Shown piece after piece: positions 33,126-41,699 of a stretch of 64,000 nt of DNA. The stretch lies in NCBI GenBank assembly GCA_963665525.1, contig OY762280.1, forward strand, positions 1,612,001-1,676,000, read 5' to 3'. Source of the stretch: UBA12077 sp963665525. GTDB lineage: Bacteria > Bacteroidota > Bacteroidia > Bacteroidales > UBA12077. Every line of letters starts with the position of its first letter. The first letter of the stretch is position 1. The notes below the pieces were generated by a model, which was not told where the DNA came from, did no database searches, and was given only the letters and a program-made list of their open reading frames with translations. The translations under genes were made by a program, and so were the position numbers.

Positions 33126-34940
33126 TTATACTTCTGTAAATTGTAAATCTAAATCATGAAGAGTTTCATTTTTAGGTTTAGATGTTTTAACATCCCATCC
33201 TCTCAGCTTATAATATTCATGTAGATTTCGTTTAAACTCATTTTTATCAACAATTGCTCCCTTATGATTACCAACAGTAAATCTATTTTCAAAGAATTTA
33301 TCAGGAAGTGTATCATCGTTTATATCAAAGCCCTCACGATAATTAAACATCTTTTCTAATGTGAAGATTCTGGTTGCTGCTTTTGCTATTGCATCATCAG
33401 ACCAATCCATTCCTGTAATAGCTGATAAGAAATTCGCATAGCTTAATTCACCATTATACCATCTGCTAGCAAAACTACAAGCAGCTAGTGAATCACGCAA
33501 TGCAGCCTGATCTTGTCGAATAGGAGATCCTCCATTCATATGACATGCTCCACGATTACTTGTTGCATAGGTAATACTCCAATATTCTGAATGCACCGGT
33601 ACATTCCATGCAGCTAATTCATGACCTTTAACATGAATTGCAAACTTATGGGAATCGTTCCCTAATTCTTTTGCCATATATTTCACACCACGACATGCTA
33701 ATTCGCCTACTCCTTCTTTTCTAGACATTTTATGAATCATTTCAAGGGCTGCATCAACATTTCCCCAGCTTAGTTCAATATTGCCAAGATATTTACTATC
33801 AATGATTTCTTTTTCATAAGCTTCCATTAAAAAACCAATTGTATTACCTGCAGATATAATATCAATACCATAATCGTCTGATACGGCAATTAATTTTTGT
33901 AATCCCGTTAAATCAGATATTAAAAGATTAGCACCCAACATGGTTCCTGTTTCGTATTCGGGTCCATCATGAACAAAAACACTATAAGCTCCCTTAGCAA
34001 TACCAGACTTTTTACATGCTAAAGCACATGAAAAGCATGCAAAATCACGTTTCCACACTTTTTCTCTGTTTGCCTCAGTTCCTATCTTATTTATCTCGGT
34101 AAATGTTCCTTCACTATAATTTTTAACAGCTTGTGTTCCTCCTCGACTCGAGGATGCTAAAGCATTTGCTGTTCCTCCATGCCTCCATCCTCTTAAGGAT
34201 TCATTATGATCTTCACGAAATGATTTTCTTACTTTTGAAAGCAAATCTAAATATTTCTCATGATCCCCTAGCTCAATTGATTTTGTTCCTTTTACAGCAA
34301 TTGCTTTCAGATTCTTTGATCCCATAACACATCCTGTGCCTCCACGACCTGCTGCCCGTGCTGCTGTATTTATAATACATGCCATAGGTACTAGATTTTC
34401 TCCTGCAGGTCCAATATAACATGATTCAAATTTTCGATCTCCTAATTCATCGACCAAGGCATTATCGAACTCCTCAGTTCCCATGCCCCAGAATTGAGTT
34501 GCATCACAAATCTCAACTTTATCATCTTCAACTTTAATATAAACAGGTTTCTCAGCTTTCCCGGTAATACAAATTCCGTCGTAACCCGCATATCGCATTT
34601 CGGGGCCAAAGAATCCACCCATATTGGAATAGCTCACTGTTGAACCATACTCATATTTCTCGTTTACTGATGATGTTCTTGGTGATTTTGTTACAACACA
34701 AGTTCTGGATGATGATGGAATTGGTAATCCAGAAAAAGGTCCGGGCATAAACAACAAAGCATTTTCAGGAGATAAAGGATCAACTCCTGCATGTGGTAAT
34801 TTATCCCATAATATTTTTGTTCCTAAACCACGCCCTCCAATAAAATGTTTTATATCTTCTTCAGGAATTTGTGTTTTCTTAATTTCTCCTGTCGATAAAT
34901 TTATATCTAGTAATATTCCGTAATATCCTTTTACTGCCAT
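33126..34940 (-). CDS. aor: Aldehyde:ferredoxin oxidoreductase (tungsten/molybdopterin enzyme)
   Basis: 604 residues, full length for the family. The N-terminal domain has GGRGLGTKILWDKLP and MGGFFGPEMRYAGYDGICI. The [4Fe-4S] ligands are three cysteines in FACFSCALACKKSG (near 299-306) and a fourth in DSLAACSFASRWY (near 492). Pterin-binding DxxGxD/C-type motifs occur in the C-terminal domains (VSDDYGIDIISAGNTIGF and the final third). Members oxidise aldehydes or reduce carboxylic acids with ferredoxin, but this subfamily's substrate is unclear. It has no signal peptide. The stop of the ferredoxin gene lies four bases upstream of its ATG, so they form one operon. It resembles the YdhV type by context. 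Confidence 0.92.
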   Translation of the reverse strand: MAVKGYYGILLDINLSTGEIKKTQIPEEDIKHFIGGRGLGTKILWDKLPHAGVDPLSPENALLFMPGPFSGLPIPSSSRTCVVTKSPRTSSVNEKYEYGSTVSYSNMGGFFGPEMRYAGYDGICITGKAEKPVYIKVEDDKVEICDATQFWGMGTEEFDNALVDELGDRKFESCYIGPAGENLVPMACIINTAARAAGRGGTGCVMGSKNLKAIAVKGTKSIELGDHEKYLDLLSKVRKSFREDHNESLRGWRHGGTANALASSSRGGTQAVKNYSEGTFTEINKIGTEANREKVWKRDFACFSCALACKKSGIAKGAYSVFVHDGPEYETGTMLGANLLISDLTGLQKLIAVSDDYGIDIISAGNTIGFLMEAYEKEIIDSKYLGNIELSWGNVDAALEMIHKMSRKEGVGELACRGVKYMAKELGNDSHKFAIHVKGHELAAWNVPVHSEYWSITYATSNRGACHMNGGSPIRQDQAALRDSLAACSFASRWYNGELSYANFLSAITGMDWSDDAIAKAATRIFTLEKMFNYREGFDINDDTLPDKFFENRFTVGNHKGAIVDKNEFKRNLHEYYKLRGWDVKTSKPKNETLHDLDLQFTEV

Positions 34941-34943
34941 GAT

Positions 34944-35615
34944 TTATGATGCTTTAATGTTATACAATTGTTCAATTAATCTTTCTGCAATTTTCGAAGG
35001 AGAAAGATTCGCTAAATCACGATCAATAGGCATTTCGACATAGCTCAACGCTCCGAATGGACAATTTTCTACACATTGTGGATTGCCGTCGCATAGAGTA
35101 CACATGCGTTCTGGACGATGCGTTTCTGGGTTTGGATGTATGATACCTCCACGTGTTTGTTCACATGCTTTTGCACATTGCATGCAAGCAATACAACGTT
35201 CAGTATCATTCTTTATCGTCATATTTTCATCGCGATATAGCGCTTTACGCCCTGTAGTTAAATCAGGCGAAACAGGACATGCATTAATACAAGGTGGATC
35301 TGGACAAAGAGCACAAGTTGAAGGGATATCAATATCCGGATTAAAATGATGTACTTTAATGTTTGATAAATGTGGGTTTCCTACTCCATTCATTTTTTGT
35401 CCATTAACTATTACCGGATGATTATATGCCGAACATGCTGTTTCGCATGTTCTACATCCTGTACATTTTTCAAAATCAACACTAATAGCTTTAATTATAT
35501 TTTGCTCTTTATCTTTTAAAATACGAAACCCTAAGGTTCCCAATATAATTAATCCACTTCCTCCTATTGCAATATCCTGAAGAAAATGTCTTCTTGAATA
35601 TTTTGAATCATCCAT
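34944..35615 (-). CDS. Tat-exported ferredoxin with four [4Fe-4S] clusters (AOR partner)
   Basis: 223 residues. The N-terminus has a twin-arginine motif (YSRRHFLQD) before a hydrophobic segment (SGLIILGTLGF), so the protein should be exported folded or remain anchored by that helix. Sixteen cysteines are arranged for four [4Fe-4S] clusters: CTGCRTCETAC, CALCPDPPCINACP, CIACMQCAKAC and CTLCDGNPQCVENCP. This is the electron-transfer subunit architecture of DmsB, HybA and YdhX proteins. It is encoded four bases before AOR and seven after a small membrane protein gene. It probably carries electrons between AOR and the membrane. How a cytoplasmic AOR meets an exported ferredoxin is unresolved. Confidence 0.9.
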   Translation of the reverse strand: MDDSKYSRRHFLQDIAIGGSGLIILGTLGFRILKDKEQNIIKAISVDFEKCTGCRTCETACSAYNHPVIVNGQKMNGVGNPHLSNIKVHHFNPDIDIPSTCALCPDPPCINACPVSPDLTTGRKALYRDENMTIKNDTERCIACMQCAKACEQTRGGIIHPNPETHRPERMCTLCDGNPQCVENCPFGALSYVEMPIDRDLANLSPSKIAERLIEQLYNIKAS

Positions 35616-35621
35616 AACGAT

Positions 35622-35963
35622 TTATCTTTTATTACCTGTAGTTAAGAAATATACAAACACAGAGCCTAATACCACATATACTGCAAAATTATGATCGAGC
35701 TTAGATTCTAAGTTCAGAAAAGCATGGTAACCTGTTACTAACACTAATATAAATGCAGCAAGAGTAGTTAAATTTCCTTTATGTAAGAATCCTCCTATGA
35801 ATAACAGGATTGAGAATATTACATAAATAGCAGAAACATAAAACATTACACTTTGAAAATTAAAATGTGCAAATGTCTTCCAATAGCTCGTCATAACAAA
35901 AAATACAACTGCAAATCGCATTAACCAACTTGCTAATGGAAATAATCTTTTAAATGGTCTCAT
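35622..35963 (-). CDS. Small four-helix membrane protein of the AOR operon
   Basis: 113 residues with four predicted membrane helices (about 8-27, 35-57, 65-84 and 92-108) and a basic N-terminus (MRPFKRLFP). It is the first gene of the AOR unit, seven bases ahead of the ferredoxin gene. The size, the helix count and histidines such as TFAHFNF, TGYHAF and LDHNF suggest a DoxX- or cytochrome-b-like membrane partner. No diagnostic haem-binding pair can be proved. Probably a membrane anchor or quinone contact for the ferredoxin; inferred from operon position. Confidence 0.65.
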   Translation of the reverse strand: MRPFKRLFPLASWLMRFAVVFFVMTSYWKTFAHFNFQSVMFYVSAIYVIFSILLFIGGFLHKGNLTTLAAFILVLVTGYHAFLNLESKLDHNFAVYVVLGSVFVYFLTTGNKR

Positions 35964-35998
35964 AAACTATATTAATTTAAAATTTTATTATCAACTGA

Positions 35999-36026
35999 AG
36001 CTATATGCATCTATATACATATAGCT
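35999..36026. promoter_or_regulatory. Inverted repeat upstream of the AOR operon
   Basis: AGCTATATG (35999-36007) and CATATAGCT (36018-36026) are perfect nine-base arms around ten bases, 36-63 bases before the first gene. No T-run follows on the minus strand, so an operator or leader hairpin is more likely than a terminator. Confidence 0.4.
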
Positions 36027-36144
36027 TTCAGCACTATAAGATAATAAAACTTTTAATTCAAGACCATTTGTCAAATCAGAAGTTTAAAAAAGAAAGTTAA
36101 TATAGAACCATTCCAAGAAAAAAAGTTTTGCCCATTTATTTTTA

Positions 36145-36801
36145 TTAGTATGGGATATAATTCCATTCCTGTAATTCAGCTTTATCACTTATATGTCGCA
36201 ATCCTCCATCGTGTAGTAAATATATCTTTGTCGAAAGATCTAGAATATTCCTATAATCATGATCGGTTAGTATAAAAGCTTTATTTGTAGATTCCTCTTT
36301 TACAAGTTTTTTAATTTCCTCTTTATATATCGGAGCAACACCATTGAATGGTTCATCAATTAGAACAAATTTTGATTCAGAATAAATCGCTATTAAAATT
36401 TCAACTAATCGTTTTTCACCACCTGCTAATTGATTAATCTTTTTATGTATAAAATCTTTTATTAAATAATTTGAAAGAACTTTTTTGACATCTTCTTTTT
36501 TGTTATTTAATTTAATTAATGTTTCAAGTCTAACATGATTTGGAAGGAAGTTATCTTGAGGCAAATAATGTATAAGCTTTCTTGCTTGATACAAATTATT
36601 TATTTTCTTATTATCTATTTTTATAAATTTATTATCAGCTCTTAATGAACCAGAAATTATTTTTAATAAAGTAGATTTTCCAGAACCATTTCTGCCAAGT
36701 AAACCTATAATTTCTCCTTGAGCACAATCCAAAAAAATATCTGAAAGTATTTGCCTGGTATCGAACTGTTTTATTACACTATCAACAATCAATCTACTCA
36801 T
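36145..36801 (-). CDS. ABC transporter ATP-binding protein (LptB-like size)
   Basis: 218-residue ABC ATPase. Walker A is GLLGRNGSGKSTLLKI, the Q-loop lies around HYLPQDNFLPNHV, the signature is the variant LAGGEKRLVEILIA, Walker B runs SKFVLIDEPFNGVAP, and the switch histidine is in LTDHDYRNI. The domain is short but complete. Its ATG overlaps the stop of the small membrane protein gene by four bases (ATGA). No conventional permease or binding protein is adjacent, so it either works with the 97-residue membrane protein or with a partner encoded elsewhere. Function unknown. Confidence 0.88.
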   Translation of the reverse strand: MSRLIVDSVIKQFDTRQILSDIFLDCAQGEIIGLLGRNGSGKSTLLKIISGSLRADNKFIKIDNKKINNLYQARKLIHYLPQDNFLPNHVRLETLIKLNNKKEDVKKVLSNYLIKDFIHKKINQLAGGEKRLVEILIAIYSESKFVLIDEPFNGVAPIYKEEIKKLVKEESTNKAFILTDHDYRNILDLSTKIYLLHDGGLRHISDKAELQEWNYIPY

Positions 36802-37091
36802 ATTAAGGATGAAATAATTTTAGTAACCAGAGCTAGAATTGCAGTTATCATCCATAAACTTATTTTACTTAATCCTAAATTGTAGTAAAAATAATATTCA
36901 TTTCTATTCCTCAATTCGTATATATAATAATGAATAAGAGGCAACACAAACATATATGAAATACCAAATGAGCCTATAAAACTATGTATTGGAATTAATA
37001 ATGATAATAAGAATACAATAGCAATTGATACTGCTATAGATGCAAGGAATATTTTTTTATAAAATAAGTAAATACTTCTTATGATGATCAT
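36798..37091 (-). CDS. Small membrane protein coupled to an ABC ATPase
   Basis: 97 residues with three hydrophobic segments (about 14-32, 38-56 and 78-96) and a polar tyrosine/asparagine-rich loop (ELRNRNEYYFYYNLGLSK). It overlaps the ATPase start by four bases, so the two are translationally coupled. The loop resembles the part of some ABC-2-type permeases that contacts the ATPase, but the protein is much too small to be a whole permease. It may be a remnant or a minimal oligomerising permease. No family recognised. Confidence 0.6.
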   Translation of the reverse strand: MIIIRSIYLFYKKIFLASIAVSIAIVFLLSLLIPIHSFIGSFGISYMFVLPLIHYYIYELRNRNEYYFYYNLGLSKISLWMITAILALVTKIISSLI

Positions 37092-37166
37092 AAATTAATC
37101 GTCATGCTTTAAGATATTTTGGAAATGAACTGTTATATTTCTTTCAATAAAAACAAGATAATTAAA

Positions 37167-37922
37167 CTATATAACTTCAATATCATCTACTTTTAGCCAT
37201 CCTTTACTACCATCACTTAATTTTACTTCGTTCCAATCCGAAATTTCATCTTCGATCCATACTTTAGTACCTTCATGAATAACAAACAGATCAGTTCCAC
37301 TGGCATCTGGTGAGCTTTTTACAGTAACCGAAGGACTCATGACAATCGCCGTATCGCCAGATAATATTTTATGTTTTTGTTGTTTAGAAAAGATAAATGA
37401 AATTAATGATATAATGATTACAAAAAAGCTAATCCAAAAGGATGCTTTTTTAAAAGCCATTCCTCTACTATACAAATAAAATGAAAGAAAAATTAATGTT
37501 ATTACGAATGTAATAATACTTATAGCTGCCCAAACATCAGATGATAATTTGTTTCTTAAATCCCGAAACCACCCTTTAACAAAAAATACTGGTAAAACTT
37601 CAATTTTATCGACCACAAAGCGATTAACTAAATCCATGTTATACTGCACATCGGCATCGTTAGGTGATAATTGCAATGCTTTTTCGTAATTTAAAATTGC
37701 ACGGGCAATTACATTCTGCTTATAATAAGCATTTCCTATATTATAATACAATTCGGTTGACTCGTAACCTAAATCAATAATACTTTCGTATAGTTCAGCT
37801 GCTTCCTGGTATTTACCCTGAGTATATAAATCATTGGCCTTAATTACAAGGCTATCCACTTCCTGAGCATTTGAAAAAAGTGTAGATAAAAAAGTTAATA
37901 TAAAAAAGAATATTTTTTTCAT
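37167..37922 (-). CDS. batE: BatE: TPR and SH3-domain aerotolerance protein
   Basis: 251 residues. Signal peptide (ending LFSNAQ), TPR repeats (about 20-100, with AAELYESIIDLGYESTELYYNIGNAYYKQN, quoted here only as the repeat core LYYNIGNAYYKQN), two membrane helices (about 135-157 and 165-187) and a C-terminal bacterial SH3 domain (about 195-250, with SPDASGTDLFVIHEGTKVWI). This is the standard BatE layout, last gene of the Bat operon. Probably a periplasmic scaffold of the Bat complex. A weak Shine-Dalgarno (AGGAGA) precedes the ATG. The stop is 75 bases before the unrelated ABC pair. Confidence 0.85.
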   Translation of the reverse strand: MKKIFFFILTFLSTLFSNAQEVDSLVIKANDLYTQGKYQEAAELYESIIDLGYESTELYYNIGNAYYKQNVIARAILNYEKALQLSPNDADVQYNMDLVNRFVVDKIEVLPVFFVKGWFRDLRNKLSSDVWAAISIITFVITLIFLSFYLYSRGMAFKKASFWISFFVIIISLISFIFSKQQKHKILSGDTAIVMSPSVTVKSSPDASGTDLFVIHEGTKVWIEDEISDWNEVKLSDGSKGWLKVDDIEVI

Positions 37923-37937
37923 TGTTGTATCTCCTAC

Positions 37938-39752
37938 CTATTTCAGTTTTTGCTGTAACTTACTAATTACCTTTATTGCATCCTTATATAATGTATCCAT
38001 TTTTGTTTCTTCCGTTGCAGGTGCATAACGTGCATATTCGCATCGATCAATAATATCTAATATCTGATCAATATATTCATCATCAACATTTTTAGCTTGC
38101 ATTTCGATACGCGCATTGTCTTTTGATAAATCAGCACCCGGAATTCCCAATTTATCGCCAACGTAACCCCACAGTGCTTTTACTAATTCTTCATAGAAAG
38201 CTTCTTTTTGTCCATGTTTCATAAATCCAGAAGCTTTATTTAATCGCTTTTTAGCAAATTTATTAGCCTTTTTATTTTTAACTAACATCACATTTTGGTT
38301 CTCTTTCATTTTCTTTTTACGCAATAAGAATATTACTATAAATAAAAGAATAGCTCCAAGGTATGTTGCATAAAAGACTCTGGAACCAAATATAAATTGA
38401 TTCGCTTTCTTGAGGTTAAGATTATTTTTAATAAATCGAATATCTTGTCCTAAGAACCTTAAATCCTCTTTTGTAAATGCTGTTGATACTGTTACGGTTG
38501 TATCCCCTTCTGATCGATCTACATTAATTTTAAATGGCCCTGCTTTTTGAGTAACATACTTGTCTGTACTGGTATCAAAATATGTGAAATTAAAAGCCGG
38601 GATGTTAAATTCTCCAGCATGTCGAGGAATCATTAAATATTCAAAATTCTTACTGCCAATTGCTCCCTGCTCTGAATATTTGATATTGTCAGTGATCTTT
38701 GGATCATATACATCAAAATCTGATGGGAATTCAATTTTTAAAGGATTAATATATTTCAAATTTCCATTCCCCGATATCTTTACTTTTAAATTAATTGCAT
38801 CATTTGTTCTTACATTTGAGTTATCTACAGATGCTGTTAACTTAAGCTGCCCTACAGCACCAGAATAATCGTATGGCTTATTAGCCGGTAAATCTTTAAC
38901 ATGAATTACAACCTCATTACTAAGTACTTTTCTTCCTTCTGTTTCGGTCATACCAAAAAAATCATCGAACATACTTCGTGATCGTCTATTATTTGGTTTT
39001 TGGTAATATACATCTAACTCAAAAGGATCAATTTTAATTTCGCCTGTTTTCTGAGGATATAAAATATACTTTTTAAGTACACCTGTTAAATAAACCTGTC
39101 CATCAACACTTTCTCTGTTTAACCCTGTTAAAGGTGGGACCTCTAACTCCTCGGTTATAAAACCTTGAAAAGATGGCAGTTTAGCATTATCTAATCGAGT
39201 AACATTTAATCTTGAAAATAATTTTATAGTTGCAACAAGATGCTCTTCGCGATGCACCGTTTGTTTAGTAACAAAAGTCTTTATATATAGATCTGAACTT
39301 GAAATCTGACTTTGATTGGTAGTCTGATTAGATTGAGTTATTCCTGCCTGATTTGTTGAGCCTTGATTTTGCGGTGCTCCTTTAATTACTTCAATATTTA
39401 TAGTATTAGACTTGTAGGTTTTCTTATCAACTACAACTTCTGCAGGAGGAATAGTAAACTTCCCTTCTTTATTTGCCTGGAAAATATAGGTATATTTTAA
39501 TTCAAAAATCTGCGAAACTTTCCCGTTAATAATACTCACATTGCTCGACTGTGAAGTGCTTGGTCCTGCAAGTACTGAAAAACCTTTTGCTGCCGGAGCC
39601 GAAAAGTTGTCGGGTTTAGCATTTACGGAATAAATTAACCTGAATTGCTGTCCTAACTCTACAACCTCAGGTGCCGATGCAGTAAATACAACATCTTGTG
39701 CCAATGTGCATTTTGCAAGCAGGATTAATATGATAAAATACCAACGTTTCAT
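37938..39752 (-). CDS. batD: BatD: oxygen-tolerance protein
   Basis: 604 residues. A signal peptide (ending KCTLAQ) is followed by repeated immunoglobulin-like beta domains; the N-terminal segment VVFTASAPEVVELGQQFRLIYSVNA is the usual BatD opening. Other landmarks are GPSTSQSSNVSIINGKVSQ near residue 66 and a single membrane helix near 455-475. A basic cytoplasmic tail ends with helices (YEELVKALWGYVGDKLGIPGAD) that are conserved in BatD. The mature protein is mostly periplasmic and is thought to organise the BatA/BatB complex. Its gene lies between batC and batE as in other Bacteroidota. Confidence 0.92.
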   Translation of the reverse strand: MKRWYFIILILLAKCTLAQDVVFTASAPEVVELGQQFRLIYSVNAKPDNFSAPAAKGFSVLAGPSTSQSSNVSIINGKVSQIFELKYTYIFQANKEGKFTIPPAEVVVDKKTYKSNTINIEVIKGAPQNQGSTNQAGITQSNQTTNQSQISSSDLYIKTFVTKQTVHREEHLVATIKLFSRLNVTRLDNAKLPSFQGFITEELEVPPLTGLNRESVDGQVYLTGVLKKYILYPQKTGEIKIDPFELDVYYQKPNNRRSRSMFDDFFGMTETEGRKVLSNEVVIHVKDLPANKPYDYSGAVGQLKLTASVDNSNVRTNDAINLKVKISGNGNLKYINPLKIEFPSDFDVYDPKITDNIKYSEQGAIGSKNFEYLMIPRHAGEFNIPAFNFTYFDTSTDKYVTQKAGPFKINVDRSEGDTTVTVSTAFTKEDLRFLGQDIRFIKNNLNLKKANQFIFGSRVFYATYLGAILLFIVIFLLRKKKMKENQNVMLVKNKKANKFAKKRLNKASGFMKHGQKEAFYEELVKALWGYVGDKLGIPGADLSKDNARIEMQAKNVDDEYIDQILDIIDRCEYARYAPATEETKMDTLYKDAIKVISKLQQKLK

Positions 39753-39833
39753 TTAAAATTGTTTATTTATTATTTTCTATTGATTATTAAACTGCATATC
39801 TAAATCTTCAATAATCAATAATAAATTATTCTG

Positions 39834-40595
39834 TTACCATTCTTTCTCTGTTTTCACTTTAGCTGCTGCTGCTTTTTGTTCTTTCACTTTCTTTTGCGTG
39901 TCTTTTTCGTCATTTGCTAAAGCCTGTAAAATACGCTCAGCATCCTCTTTTGAAATTTGTTGTGGCTGCTGTTGCTGCTGTTGTTGATCCTTATTCTGAT
40001 CTTTTTTATCTTGCTGATCTTGATCTTTATTTTGTTCCTGATCATCTTTATTCTGATCTTGATTTTGTTGATCCTTGTTTTGATCCTGATTTTGTTTGTC
40101 TTTGTCTTTATCTTTATCCTGATCCTTATTCTGATCTTGATTTTGTTGCTGTTGCTGTTGTTCTTCTAATTTCTTTTGAGCATATACCAAATTATATTTG
40201 GTATCCATATCGTTTGGATTATTTCGTAATGCATTTTTAAAAGCCTCGATACTTTCTTTATACTTTTTACTTTGCAGCAACGAATTTCCAATGTTATGAT
40301 ATATTTTAGCTTTTTCCTCTTTTTTTAATTCATAATCTGTAAGGTTATTAAATTGTTCCACAGCATCGTCGTACTTCTCTTGTTTATATAAGGCATCTCC
40401 CACATTAAAAGCAGGTTTATGTGTCTTCTTTTCATCAAGATCAATTGCTTTTCTGTAAGCAACTTCAGATTCCTCGTAATTTGTATTTTCAAACTCTTTA
40501 TTCCCCTGACGAATATATTTTCTTTCTTTCTGTGCAAAAGAGTTTACAGCCAAAAGAACCAAACCATATATGAATATTAATTTAAACCACCTCAT
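39834..40595 (-). CDS. batC: BatC: TPR protein with Q/D/K-rich tail
   Basis: 253 residues. Signal peptide (ending VNSFAQ), three TPR repeats (about 25-140, e.g. KIYHNIGNSLLQSKKYKES), then about 70 residues of almost only Gln, Asp, Lys and Asn, and a short charged C-terminus. TPR plus low-complexity tail is typical of Bacteroidota BatC. Probably a periplasmic assembly factor. The tail is encoded by a repetitive DNA stretch, listed separately, that may vary in length between strains. It starts three bases after batB stops. Confidence 0.88.
   Translation of the reverse strand: MRWFKLIFIYGLVLLAVNSFAQKERKYIRQGNKEFENTNYEESEVAYRKAIDLDEKKTHKPAFNVGDALYKQEKYDDAVEQFNNLTDYELKKEEKAKIYHNIGNSLLQSKKYKESIEAFKNALRNNPNDMDTKYNLVYAQKKLEEQQQQQQNQDQNKDQDKDKDKDKQNQDQNKDQQNQDQNKDDQEQNKDQDQQDKKDQNKDQQQQQQQPQQISKEDAERILQALANDEKDTQKKVKEQKAAAAKVKTEKEW
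39958..40165. repeat. Low-complexity coding repeat in batC
   Basis: Imperfect short-unit repetition (GATCTTGAT/TTTGTTGCT-like words on the plus strand) encodes the Gln/Asp/Lys tail of BatC. Copies differ at single bases, so it is not a simple tandem array, but slippage-driven length change is plausible. Confidence 0.6.
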
Positions 40596-40597
40596 AA

Positions 40598-41635
40598 CTA
40601 TGCATTAATTTTAAATAAATTAAAATTCTTCGACCATTTTCCTTTTCTCTCTAAAATAAAAATATCTAACAAGATAAATAATAAAGCAATACCTAATAAA
40701 TATTGAAAACGATGTTCAAATTCGGTATATATTTTCTCCTCCATCTCCTTTTTTTCCATCTTATTGATACGCTCAAACAGTTTATTTAATCCTGTTTGTG
40801 TATTATTTGCCCTGATAAAAACTCCTCCTCCTGCAGTAGCAATATCCTGTAATGTTTTCTGATCGAGTTTACTTATTACTGTATTCCCATCTCCATCTTG
40901 TTGAAATATTGTTTGTCCATAATCTTTTTGTATAGGAATAGGTGCTCCTTGTGGACTTCCCATTCCAATAGTATGAATTGCTATTCCTTTTTCATGAGCA
41001 AGTTCTGCTGCTTTAATCGCATCATCTTCATGATTTTCACCATCGGTAATTACAATTAAAGCCTTTTCCATATCACTTTCCGGAGTAAAAGAGTTCATAG
41101 CTAAATCAATTGCAGAACCAATAGCTGTACCTTGCTTTGATACGATATTTGTATTTATAGATGATAAAAATAATTTAGCCGCAGTATAATCTGATGTCAC
41201 AGGAACCTGTATATACGAATCACCAGCAAATACAATTAAACCAATTCGATCGTTTTCCATATTATCAACTAATTTAGAAATTGCCTGTTTAGCTCTTTCT
41301 AAACGATTTGGTTTTATATCTTCGGCTAACATACTGTTCGAAACATCTAAAGCAATAATGATTTCTGCTCCTTTTCTTTTTACTTTTTCAAGCTTAGATC
41401 CAAACTGAGGATCTGACAATGCAAATATGATTGAAACTATTGCTATAGATAAAAATATAAACTTTAGTACAGGTCTGCTCTTTGAAACAAAAGGCATTAA
41501 CTGTTCAATGACACTAAGATCACCAAATTTCTCCAATGCTTTTCGCTTATTAAATTGTGCCAGTGCAAACAATACTAATAAAACTGGCATTATTAATAGT
41601 AAATACAAATATTCCGGGTTTCCAAATCTAAACAT
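40598..41635 (-). CDS. batB: BatB: von Willebrand A domain membrane protein
   Basis: 345 residues. An N-terminal helix pair (about 8-26 and 55-75) is followed by a von Willebrand A domain (about 85-290) with an intact MIDAS metal site: DVSNSMLAED (Asp-x-Ser-x-Ser), the threonine in TSDYTAAKLF and the Asp in VITDGENHEDD. A final membrane helix (about 312-330) anchors the C-terminus. BatA and BatB form a complex in the inner membrane that supports aerotolerance in Bacteroides. The gene is three bases ahead of batC. Confidence 0.93.
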   Translation of the reverse strand: MFRFGNPEYLYLLLIMPVLLVLFALAQFNKRKALEKFGDLSVIEQLMPFVSKSRPVLKFIFLSIAIVSIIFALSDPQFGSKLEKVKRKGAEIIIALDVSNSMLAEDIKPNRLERAKQAISKLVDNMENDRIGLIVFAGDSYIQVPVTSDYTAAKLFLSSINTNIVSKQGTAIGSAIDLAMNSFTPESDMEKALIVITDGENHEDDAIKAAELAHEKGIAIHTIGMGSPQGAPIPIQKDYGQTIFQQDGDGNTVISKLDQKTLQDIATAGGGVFIRANNTQTGLNKLFERINKMEKKEMEEKIYTEFEHRFQYLLGIALLFILLDIFILERKGKWSKNFNLFKINA

Positions 41636-41637
41636 AA

Positions 41638-41698
41638 TTCAAACTTCAAATTTCAGGTTTCAAATTCCAAAAACTCAATCTGGCACTTGAAACACATA
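41638..41698. repeat. Degenerate TTCAAA-type repeats between batA and batB
   Basis: The 64-base gap contains a series of TTCAAA, TTCAGG, TTCAAA, TTCCAA and CTTGAAAC words spaced by about seven bases. It is the only sizeable gap between the central bat genes. No reading frame or hairpin is present. Confidence 0.4.
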
Positions 41699-41699
41699 T

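Noticed and set aside
35083..35349. Plus-strand frame inside the Tat-ferredoxin gene
   Set aside because: Shadow of a well-supported cysteine-motif protein on the other strand.
39914..40240. Plus-strand open frames across batC, one almost purely hydrophobic
   Set aside because: They arise from reading the Gln/Asp/Lys repeat in other frames and have no homologue-like features.
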